This document shows, one piece after another, positions 1 through 6,164 of a stretch of DNA of 48,769 nucleotides. The notes under the pieces were generated by a model. That model was not told where the DNA came from. It was given only the letters and a program-made list of their open reading frames with translations, and made no database searches. The stretch is taken from positions 1 to 48,769 of the forward strand of contig CALFRK010000053.1 in NCBI GenBank assembly GCA_937919625.1. The letters run 5' to 3'. The DNA comes from an uncultured Ilumatobacter sp. (GTDB taxonomy: Bacteria > Actinomycetota > Acidimicrobiia > Acidimicrobiales > Ilumatobacteraceae). A program made the translations under genes and the position numbers. Every line of letters starts with the position of its first letter. Within the stretch, counting starts at the first letter, position 1.

Positions 1-111
1 AGTCGATGTGCCTAGTCGATGTGCCTAGTCGATGTGCCTAGTCGATGTGCCTAGTTGATGTGCCTAGTCGATGTGCCTAGTCGATGTGCCTAGTCGATGT
101 GCCTAGTCGAT
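1..111. repeat. 13-bp direct tandem array (about 8.5 copies)
   Basis: Eight full head-to-tail copies of AGTCGATGTGCCT occupy 1-104 and a partial ninth copy follows to 111. Copy 5 (53-65) has one C-to-T change. The array may continue to the left of the window. Read on the minus strand each unit begins AGGCACA, the same heptamer that forms one half of the palindromic elements found elsewhere in the window. The last codons and the TAG stop of the B12-binding gene lie inside the array. There are no spacers, so it is not a CRISPR array. Confidence 0.97.
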
Positions 112-506
112 GCGTCGTCGAGCGCCGATTCGAGCCACGTGCTGATCGTGCGTAGCGACGCTCCGGGCTGGAAGATCTCGGCGATTCCCTGCTCTTTCAG
201 GGCACGTACATCGGCGTTGGGGATCACTCCGCCTCCAAACACGAGCGTGTCGTCGAGATCTCGTTTGGCGAGTTCCTCGACGACCCGCGGAAACAGCGTG
301 AGATGAGCTCCCGATAGGAGCGATAGGCCGACCGCGTCGGCATCCTCCTGCAAGACGGTCTCGGCGATCTGCTCGGGGGTTTGGTGTAGCCCGGTGTAGA
401 TCACCTCGAAACCGTGGTCTCGCAATGCGCGTGTGATCGTCTTCGCCCCGCGGTCGTGCCCATCGAGTCCGGGCTTGGCGACGACGACGCGATATTGGCG
501 CTTCAC
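90..506 (-). CDS. Cobalamin (B12)-binding domain protein, methylmalonyl-CoA mutase C-domain type
   Basis: This 138-aa protein is essentially one B12-binding Rossmann-like domain, the size of the free-standing C-terminal domain of methylmalonyl-CoA-type mutases. The DxHxxG lower-ligand motif is visible as DGHDRG near residue 15, and a FGGG loop follows near residue 90. The cobalamin-binding His replaces dimethylbenzimidazole in this family. It probably pairs with a separately encoded catalytic subunit outside the window. The start is GTG with a TAGGGT box 9 nt upstream and no Shine-Dalgarno. The last six residues and the stop codon come from the 13-bp tandem array, so the native C-terminus may have been replaced. 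The family is clear; the exact mutase substrate is not. Confidence 0.9.
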   Translation of the reverse strand: MKRQYRVVVAKPGLDGHDRGAKTITRALRDHGFEVIYTGLHQTPEQIAETVLQEDADAVGLSLLSGAHLTLFPRVVEELAKRDLDDTLVFGGGVIPNADVRALKEQGIAEIFQPGASLRTISTWLESALDDASTRHID

Positions 507-515
507 GAGGAGGTC

Positions 516-521
516 ACCCTA
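516..521 (-). promoter_or_regulatory. -10 box (TAGGGT) for leaderless B12-binding gene
   Basis: TAGGGT on the minus strand ends 9 nt before the GTG at 506. No ribosome binding site lies between them, which fits a leaderless transcript. Confidence 0.45.
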
Positions 522-596
522 TTCGCTGTTTGCGATCGGCCACCAACCCGCCTCCCGATCTGTGTTCGTGGGCGCCCGTTGCGGCACACTGTCGAG

Positions 597-1100
597 GTGC
601 CGATCCCAGAACTCCAATCACCGGTTGCACGCGCCGTGGTGCCCGTACTCGGTGGAATCGTGCTGTTCGCTGTGATCGGCGGCCTCATGTGGGGAATCGC
701 TGCCTTCATCTCGCGTGGCGGCTCGGACGCTACCGAACGGCTGGCGCCAAACACATTCGAGATCGGCAACGTGGTCGGCCTGGCTGAGACGGTTGCCAAC
801 AGCGGTCCACTGTTGTTTCCCGAGTTGGGCACAGCGATCGGTACCCGCTCGATCGTGGTCGACCACACCGGCAGCGCTCCCGACAACGGTTGGCGGGTGT
901 ACTGGGCCTACCCGGCCGATCGCGATGCCTCCTGTGTTGTCGAGCAGGTGCCCGGCACCGCCGATTTCATAGATTGTGATGGCCGCACCATCGACGTGAG
1001 CAAACTGTCACCGCCCGACGCCGGCGTGTTCCCCACCGTGCGAGACCGCACCACCTTGTTGATCGACCTGCGCCGCGCCGCGCGTATCAGCACCCCTTGA
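597..1100 (+). CDS. Small single-pass membrane protein of unknown function
   Basis: I do not recognise the family. From the GTG at 597 the protein is 167 aa. A short cytoplasmic N-terminus is followed by one strong hydrophobic segment at about residues 11-34, then an outward-facing soluble domain of about 130 residues with two cysteines in its second half. The open frame extends upstream to 414, but that part overlaps the divergent B12-binding gene and does not read like protein, so the GTG just before the membrane segment is preferred. The stop is followed after 10 nt by palindromic element A. Existence as a gene is likely; start and function are uncertain. Confidence 0.6.
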   Translation: MPIPELQSPVARAVVPVLGGIVLFAVIGGLMWGIAAFISRGGSDATERLAPNTFEIGNVVGLAETVANSGPLLFPELGTAIGTRSIVVDHTGSAPDNGWRVYWAYPADRDASCVVEQVPGTADFIDCDGRTIDVSKLSPPDAGVFPTVRDRTTLLIDLRRAARISTP

Positions 1101-1110
1101 CGCAACGCCA

Positions 1111-1146
1111 AGTGTTCGGAGTGTGCCTGGCACACCTCCGAACACT
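1111..1146. repeat. Palindromic element A
   Basis: Arms of 17 and 18 nt pair around a one-base centre; the only defect is one extra G in the right arm. The core reads GTGTGCC-T-GGCACAC and the outer arm begins AGTGTTCGGA. It lies 10 nt after the stop of the membrane protein gene and is one of seven related elements in the window. It could act as a transcription terminator hairpin. Confidence 0.9.
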
Positions 1147-1279
1147 CTGAAGGGGAGCAGGTTCGCAGCGACAGGGTCCTTCGACCCTCCCATGGCTCGC
1201 GCCCGCAGTGCAGAATCGTGGTGCAACGGTCGGCGGCGCAAGTGCCGCCCGCCACAACTCATCAGCGTGGAGGGGCAGG

Positions 1280-3358
1280 ATGCACAAACATCTCACCGAG
1301 CAGATCAGGAATGTTGTGTTGATCGGTCACGGTGGGGTCGGAAAAACCACGCTCGCCGAAGCACTGTTGCATCACGCTGGCACCACAAACCGCGCCGGCA
1401 CGGTCGACGATGGCACGAGCGCCCTCGACCGTGATCCCGAAGAAATTCAGCGCCGCTCGAGCGTGTCGTTGGCGGTGGCGTCCTTCAACTGGAAGGCCAG
1501 CGACGGCAAGCAGTACCGCATCAATCTGCTCGATACACCAGGGCACCCCGATTTCGAAGCCGAGGTCGACGCCGCCCTCGCCGTGGCCGATCTCGCCGTG
1601 CTCGTCGTCAGCGCCCCCGATGGCCTAGAGGTCGGCAGCCACCAGGCATGGCGCAAGTGCAAAGACCGCGGCCTGCCGCGGATGGTGTTTGTCACCCGTG
1701 AGGGCAAGTATCGGGCCGATTTCGAAAAGGTCGTGGCCCAATTGACCGCCACATTTGGCCCTGGCTTCTTGCCGATCGAGTTGCCCTTGGGCGAAGAATC
1801 GGCCTTCCATGGCGTAGCCGACGTGCTGAGTGAACAGGCACACGAATACGAGCCCGGCGGCGGTCATCGCGTCGAGCCACTCCCGCACGAGCTCGCCGCA
1901 CACGAACACGAGGTGCACGAACAGGTCGTGGAAGAGATCGTCTCCGGTGACGACGACCTGCTCGAGCGATACCTCGAAGGCGAACAGTTCACCCCGATCG
2001 ACCTCGAGCGCACCCTCTCAGGCGAGGTGCTGGCCGGCACCCGGTTCCCAGTGCTGGTGGGCTCTGGCGCGAGCGGCATCGGTGTCGACCGGCTCGCCGA
2101 TTACATCTGCGAGCTCGGTCCGTCGCCGGCCGATCGGCCGGTCGCCGTTACCGCCGGCGACCGAACCGTAATGATCCGGCCCGACCCTGGCGAAGCGCCC
2201 CTGTTGTACGTGTTCAAGACCGTGTCCGACCAGTACGTCGGTCGGATCTCGATGTTCAAGGTGGTGTCGGGAACCCTCCGTCCCGACACCACCCTGCGCG
2301 ACACGTCGTCGGGCGCCGACGAGCGTTTGCACGCCCTGTTTCACCTGCACGGACCCGAGCAGACCCAGACCAATCTGCTGGTGGCTGGCGACATCGGCGC
2401 CGTCACCAAGTTGACCAACGCAGCGACGGGTAGCACACTCACTCCGGTATCACAGCCCGTCGTGATCACCCCCGTCGCACTGCCTTTGGCGCACCTGGCG
2501 TTAGCCCTTGTGCCGCTGACACAGAGCGACGACGACAAGCTGTCCGAGGCGCTTCAGCGCCTCACCCACGAAGATCCTTCGCTGGTCGTCGGACACGACG
2601 AGCTGTCGCGACGGGCGGTGTTGCACGGTGTCGGCGATGCTCACCTGTCGGTGGCGCTGTCACGACTAGAACGCAAGTACGGGGTCAAGGTCACAACTGA
2701 AGACGTCAGGGTTCCGTACCGCCGCACAATCTCGCAGACTGTCGAGGTCGAAGGCCGACTAAAAAAACAGTCGGGTGGCCATGGGCAGTTCGCCGTTGTC
2801 GACATCCGAGTCTCACCACTGCCACGCGGCGCCGGGTTCGAGTTCGTCGACGCCATCGTCGGTGGATCGATCCCCAAGCAGTACGTCGCCGCTGTGCGCC
2901 ACGGGGTCGAAGAAGCGATGGCAACAGGCGGCACCACGGGCATCCCGATCGTCGATGTAAAGGTCGAGTGTCTCGACGGCAAGACGCACTCGGTCGACTC
3001 GTCCGACATGGCGTTCAAGACCGCTGCGGCGACCGGCTTTCAGCAAGCGATCGAGCAGGGCGCCCCGTTGGTGCTCGAGCCGATCTCACTGCTGACGGTG
3101 CGGGTACCCGTGGAGGTGCAGGGCGACGTCCTCGGTGACTTGAGTTCACGGCGCGGCCGGATCGTGTCGAGCATCACCGAGGGCGACGGCGAGCAGGTCA
3201 TCACCGCTGAGGTACCGACTCCCGAGATCGGCCGTTACGCCATGGACCTACGGGCGATGACCGCCAGCCGCGGGCGCTTCAGCGTGCGCCAGATCGGCCA
3301 CGACGTGCTGCCGGACCATCTGATCAAGGGCGTGATGGCCGAGTACGCAGACCGCTGA
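1280..3358 (+). CDS. EF-G-like translational GTPase paralogue (FusA2-like)
   Basis: This 692-aa protein has the full EF-G domain order: GTPase domain, domain II, and domains III-V. G1 is GHGGVGKT at residues 16-23 and G3 is DTPGH at 85-89. The G2 region reads RRSSVSLA, as in the actinobacterial FusA2-like group rather than canonical EF-G. The G4 position, usually N/T-K-x-D, reads TREG at 139-142, so the Lys and the guanine-contacting Asp are both missing. The ATG at 1280 is chosen because GGAGGGG precedes it by 5 nt. It is not the housekeeping fusA, since no rpsL, rpsG or tuf genes are adjacent. The precise role of this paralogue class is not settled. Confidence 0.9.
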   Translation: MHKHLTEQIRNVVLIGHGGVGKTTLAEALLHHAGTTNRAGTVDDGTSALDRDPEEIQRRSSVSLAVASFNWKASDGKQYRINLLDTPGHPDFEAEVDAALAVADLAVLVVSAPDGLEVGSHQAWRKCKDRGLPRMVFVTREGKYRADFEKVVAQLTATFGPGFLPIELPLGEESAFHGVADVLSEQAHEYEPGGGHRVEPLPHELAAHEHEVHEQVVEEIVSGDDDLLERYLEGEQFTPIDLERTLSGEVLAGTRFPVLVGSGASGIGVDRLADYICELGPSPADRPVAVTAGDRTVMIRPDPGEAPLLYVFKTVSDQYVGRISMFKVVSGTLRPDTTLRDTSSGADERLHALFHLHGPEQTQTNLLVAGDIGAVTKLTNAATGSTLTPVSQPVVITPVALPLAHLALALVPLTQSDDDKLSEALQRLTHEDPSLVVGHDELSRRAVLHGVGDAHLSVALSRLERKYGVKVTTEDVRVPYRRTISQTVEVEGRLKKQSGGHGQFAVVDIRVSPLPRGAGFEFVDAIVGGSIPKQYVAAVRHGVEEAMATGGTTGIPIVDVKVECLDGKTHSVDSSDMAFKTAAATGFQQAIEQGAPLVLEPISLLTVRVPVEVQGDVLGDLSSRRGRIVSSITEGDGEQVITAEVPTPEIGRYAMDLRAMTASRGRFSVRQIGHDVLPDHLIKGVMAEYADR

Positions 3359-3391
3359 ACTTGGACGGCTCACGACGTCGGCAAGGTTGTG

Positions 3392-3820
3392 TCAGGCGGG
3401 TTCGACGACACCGAGCAGGCGCTCGACGAACAGATCGGTGTGTTGCTCGAGAAAGTTGCGCTTGATCTCGAGACCACCGATCACCTCGGCACCGGTTTGT
3501 CCGACGGCGGTCGAGAGCTTGTCGATGCTCTTGCCGGCGTTGAGTGCGAAGGTTAGGAAACATGCCGCCTGCTTGCCGCGCATCGTGGGCAAGTTGGCGA
3601 TGTTTCCCAGCGCGAAGGGTGTCTGGCCGACGACGAACAAGCCGTGCGTCCACGTGCCGATCAGCACGAGTTCGGCGCGTTGGATCGACGAGAGGTCGGG
3701 TTTGGCGACCTTCGACAGGCCGGTGATATCCCAACCTTCCTGCTGCAACTTGTCGCCGATCAGCTCGGCTGCTTTCCAAGTGTTCCCGGTGAGGCTCTCA
3801 ACGAGCAGTGCTGCCTTCAT
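3392..3820 (-). CDS. Flavodoxin-fold protein
   Basis: The protein is 142 aa, a normal single-domain flavodoxin length. The N-terminal beta strand leads into SLTGNT at residues 9-14, which matches the T/S-x-T-G-x-T phosphate-binding loop for FMN. Later aromatic residues (GTWTHG near residue 58) could stack on the isoalloxazine ring. It is probably a soluble FMN electron carrier or a quinone-reductase-like enzyme; no partner is adjacent. It is transcribed divergently from the zinc sensor gene and convergently with the EF-G-like gene, whose stop lies 33 nt away. Confidence 0.82.
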   Translation of the reverse strand: MKAALLVESLTGNTWKAAELIGDKLQQEGWDITGLSKVAKPDLSSIQRAELVLIGTWTHGLFVVGQTPFALGNIANLPTMRGKQAACFLTFALNAGKSIDKLSTAVGQTGAEVIGGLEIKRNFLEQHTDLFVERLLGVVEPA

Positions 3821-3929
3821 CGCAACGATTCAAGCACGTTCGGGCGGCGCGTGTCATAGACGAACGTCACATCCGCTCCGCAGCGCACACTCAGCCCATT
3901 CGCAGTTTGCCTGGCACGCTCTCGATGAT

Positions 3930-3955
3930 GATATCTTTGCAGGTATGCAGGTATC
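3930..3955. promoter_or_regulatory. Candidate ArsR/CzrA-type operator over the leaderless promoter
   Basis: GATATCT at 3930-3936 and AGGTATC at 3949-3955 form an imperfect inverted repeat. An 8-bp direct repeat GCAGGTAT lies between and within it. A TATCTT -10 box (3932-3937) sits inside the site, 7 nt before the ATG at 3945. Zinc sensors of this family usually repress from such overlapping palindromes, so autoregulation of the sensor-exporter pair is likely. Confidence 0.4.
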
Positions 3956-4268
3956 GATGGAACAAGACCTTGCCGACCAGTCGGCTGCACTGTTTCGATT
4001 GCTCGGTGATCCGACTCGAGTTCGGATTCTCCAAACACTTGCGGAGACCGACGAGGTGTGTGTCCACCAAATCGCCACCGCCGTCGGTACCAGCGAAACC
4101 AAGGTGTCCCAAGCGCTCCGTCTGCTACGCACAGCGAGAGTCGTCAAGAACCGCCGCGCCGGTCGCCACATCCACTACCGGCTCGACGACGACCACGTCC
4201 GCACGCTGTTGGCTGTCACGTTCGAGCATCTTTCGCATCAGGCCGTTCATCAGGCGCGACGGACATGA
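3945..4268 (+). CDS. ArsR/SmtB-family zinc (cobalt) sensor repressor, CzrA-like
   Basis: The 107-aa protein is a winged helix regulator with the helix-turn-helix at about residues 40-64. Its last helix carries Asp82, His84, His95 and His98, spaced D-x-H-x10-H-x2-H. This is exactly the alpha-5 metal site of CzrA and SmtB, which sense zinc or cobalt and release DNA when metal binds. The stop overlaps the ATG of the CDF exporter (ATGA), so the pair is translationally coupled and the exporter is its evident target. The ATG at 3945 is preferred because a TATCTT box lies 7 nt upstream; the ATG at 3957 is an alternative. Family and metal class are well supported. Confidence 0.93.
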   Translation: MQVSMEQDLADQSAALFRLLGDPTRVRILQTLAETDEVCVHQIATAVGTSETKVSQALRLLRTARVVKNRRAGRHIHYRLDDDHVRTLLAVTFEHLSHQAVHQARRT

Positions 4269-5191
4269 CCGGCGAGCATCAGCACGGGCCCACGCTGGCT
4301 CGCGCCGGCGAGCGCCACCGAGGTCCGCTGCTGATCTCGTTCGTAATGATCGGCGGATTCTTCATCGTCGAGGTGATCACCGGGTTTCTCACCGGTTCGC
4401 TAGCACTGCTGTCAGACGCCGGCCACATGCTGACGGACGTGATCGGGCTCGGCATGGCGTTGGCGGCGATCCATCTGGCCAGCCGCTTTTCGCTCGGCGA
4501 CGATCGCCCGGATGACGGCCACACGTTCGGTGTCTACCGACTCGAGATCCTCGCCGCTTTCGTGAATGCTCTGCTGCTGTTCGCCGTGGCGATCTGGGTC
4601 ATGATCGAAGCGGTTCGCCGATTGTTCGACGAGCCAGAAGTGATCGGCGCGCCGATGCTGGTGGTCGCTTCGCTCGGATTGGTCGTCAACCTGATCGCCT
4701 TCGCACTGCTGCGCGAAGGATCGAGAGAGTCGTTGAATGTCGAGGGCGCTTACCTCGAAGTTCTGGCCGACACCGTGGCTTCGGTCGGGGTGATCATCGC
4801 CGCCGTGCTCGTCGAGAGCCTTGGTTGGAACTGGGCCGATCCGGCGATGGCGGTGCTGATCGGGCTCTGGATCCTGCCACGCACGTGGGGGCTGGGCCGT
4901 CGCGCCGTGCGCGTGCTGCTGCAAGCCGCGCCGGAACACATCGACCTCCGGGCGCTCGCCGACGACCTGGCGCACATCGACGGCGTCAGCGACGTGCACG
5001 ACCTGCACGTCTGGACGCTCACATCCGAGATGGAAGCGGCGTCGGCACATCTGGTGGTGTCCAGCGGCGCCGATCAACACGCTGTGCTCGACCGAGCCCG
5101 CGAGTTGCTGTCGACGACCTATCGCATCGACCACGGCACCTTCCAGGTCGAGCCCGACAGCCACAACGGCTGCGACAACGTCGCCTGGTAG
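4265..5191 (+). CDS. czcD: CDF-family cation efflux transporter (CzcD/ZitB-like)
   Basis: This 308-aa inner-membrane protein exports zinc, and possibly cobalt or cadmium, in exchange for protons. Six hydrophobic segments lie within residues 22-205, followed by a cytoplasmic ferredoxin-like domain. The transmembrane-2 site reads DAGHMLTD, giving His54 and Asp58. The transmembrane-5 half of the transport site reads ELVAD-like, with Glu165 and Asp169, where Gram-negative zinc CDFs usually have His and Asp. A short His-containing N-terminus (GEHQHG) and an extended HVW region after the membrane part fit the family. It overlaps the upstream CzrA-like gene by 4 nt and is surely controlled with it. 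Confidence 0.93.
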   Translation: MTGEHQHGPTLARAGERHRGPLLISFVMIGGFFIVEVITGFLTGSLALLSDAGHMLTDVIGLGMALAAIHLASRFSLGDDRPDDGHTFGVYRLEILAAFVNALLLFAVAIWVMIEAVRRLFDEPEVIGAPMLVVASLGLVVNLIAFALLREGSRESLNVEGAYLEVLADTVASVGVIIAAVLVESLGWNWADPAMAVLIGLWILPRTWGLGRRAVRVLLQAAPEHIDLRALADDLAHIDGVSDVHDLHVWTLTSEMEAASAHLVVSSGADQHAVLDRARELLSTTYRIDHGTFQVEPDSHNGCDNVAW

Positions 5192-5401
5192 CCCTCGCGA
5201 TCGGACTCGTCGCACAACGTCACCGAAGGTACGGCGACACCACGCGGCGTATCCGACAACACTCTCACCTTGGAGAGATGTTCCACCTGATTGTTCTGCC
5301 TTACGAGGTTCTCGCCGGCCAGGGGATGCGCGAACCGGCGATGTCGCTCGCCGGTGAGATGTCGGCCGATCCGCTCCCCTGGCGCAGCTGGCAAGAGTCG
5401 C

Positions 5402-5407
5402 TAACGT
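5402..5407 (+). promoter_or_regulatory. -10 box (TAACGT) for leaderless hydrolase gene
   Basis: TAACGT ends 7 nt before the ATG at 5415, with no Shine-Dalgarno between. The 223-nt gap between the exporter and the hydrolase otherwise shows only a 46-codon open frame judged unlikely to be a gene. Confidence 0.5.
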
Positions 5408-5414
5408 TGCTCGC

Positions 5415-6155
5415 ATGACGGTCGTCTTCGTCCACGGCAATCCTGAGGTTGCAGATATCTGGGACCCGCTGCGGGCCGAGCTAGGGCTCGACTCTGTGGC
5501 GCTCTCACCGCCAGGGTTCGGTGCGCCGGTAAGTGACGGATTCGACGCCAGCTCGAACGCCTACGCCGACTGGCTGGTGAGCGAAATCGAGCAGTTCGAC
5601 GAGCCGGTCGATCTGGTCGGGCACGACTGGGGCGGCGGGCACGTGATGCGGGCTGCCACCCGCCGGCCCGACCTGGTGCGACGGATAGTCACCGATATCG
5701 CCGGCACCGGCGACGCCGAATACGTGTGGCACGACATGGCTCAGATCTGGCAAAAGCCCGGCGACGGGGAGGCGTTCTTCGAGGCGATGGCGGCAGTCAC
5801 CGATCAGCAGCGGATCGATGGATACATAAGAGCCGGAATGACCACAGATGGCGCTCGGGCATGCGCCGAAGCTTCAGGGCCCGAGATGGCTTGGTGCGTT
5901 CTCAGGCTGTACCGAGACGCCGTGCAACCGCGGATGGCCGAGTGGGCCGACGAGTACGCGGCGGTCGCCGACCACCCACCGACCCTCGTTGTGATCGCTT
6001 TGGACGACCACTACACGGGTGGCGAGTTGTTGGCGCGCCGCACTGCCGAGCGCTGGGGCGCAGAGGTCGCCGTACTCGAGGGGCTCGGCCACTGGTGGAT
6101 GATGCAAGACCCCGCCCGGGGCGCGGCGATGCTGAGCAACTTCCTGACCAGTTGA
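5415..6155 (+). CDS. Alpha/beta hydrolase with Asp nucleophile (epoxide hydrolase / haloalkane dehalogenase-like)
   Basis: The 246-aa protein has the alpha/beta hydrolase core. HGNP near residue 8 is the oxyanion-hole motif typical of dehalogenases and epoxide hydrolases. The nucleophile elbow reads GHDWGG near residue 74, so the nucleophile is Asp, not Ser. A second acid is likely in ALDDHY near residue 200, and the catalytic His in GLGHWW near residue 223. These point to an enzyme that opens epoxides or cleaves carbon-halogen bonds through an aspartyl ester. The substrate cannot be read from the sequence. The gene has its own leaderless promoter and runs convergent to the helicase gene, 9 nt away. 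Confidence 0.85.
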   Translation: MTVVFVHGNPEVADIWDPLRAELGLDSVALSPPGFGAPVSDGFDASSNAYADWLVSEIEQFDEPVDLVGHDWGGGHVMRAATRRPDLVRRIVTDIAGTGDAEYVWHDMAQIWQKPGDGEAFFEAMAAVTDQQRIDGYIRAGMTTDGARACAEASGPEMAWCVLRLYRDAVQPRMAEWADEYAAVADHPPTLVVIALDDHYTGGELLARRTAERWGAEVAVLEGLGHWWMMQDPARGAAMLSNFLTS

Positions 6156-6164
6156 CAACCGCCG

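Noticed and set aside
1-111. Possible CRISPR array
   Set aside because: The 13-bp units are contiguous with no spacers and no cas genes are in the window.
414-596. Upstream extension of the small membrane protein
   Set aside because: It overlaps the divergent B12-binding gene and its promoter and does not look like protein.
5278-5418. 46-codon ORF overlapping the hydrolase ATG (ATGA), with GGAGAG just before its ATG
   Set aside because: The Shine-Dalgarno is too close to the ATG, the hydrolase has its own leaderless promoter, and the product matches nothing I know. It could be revisited if conserved.
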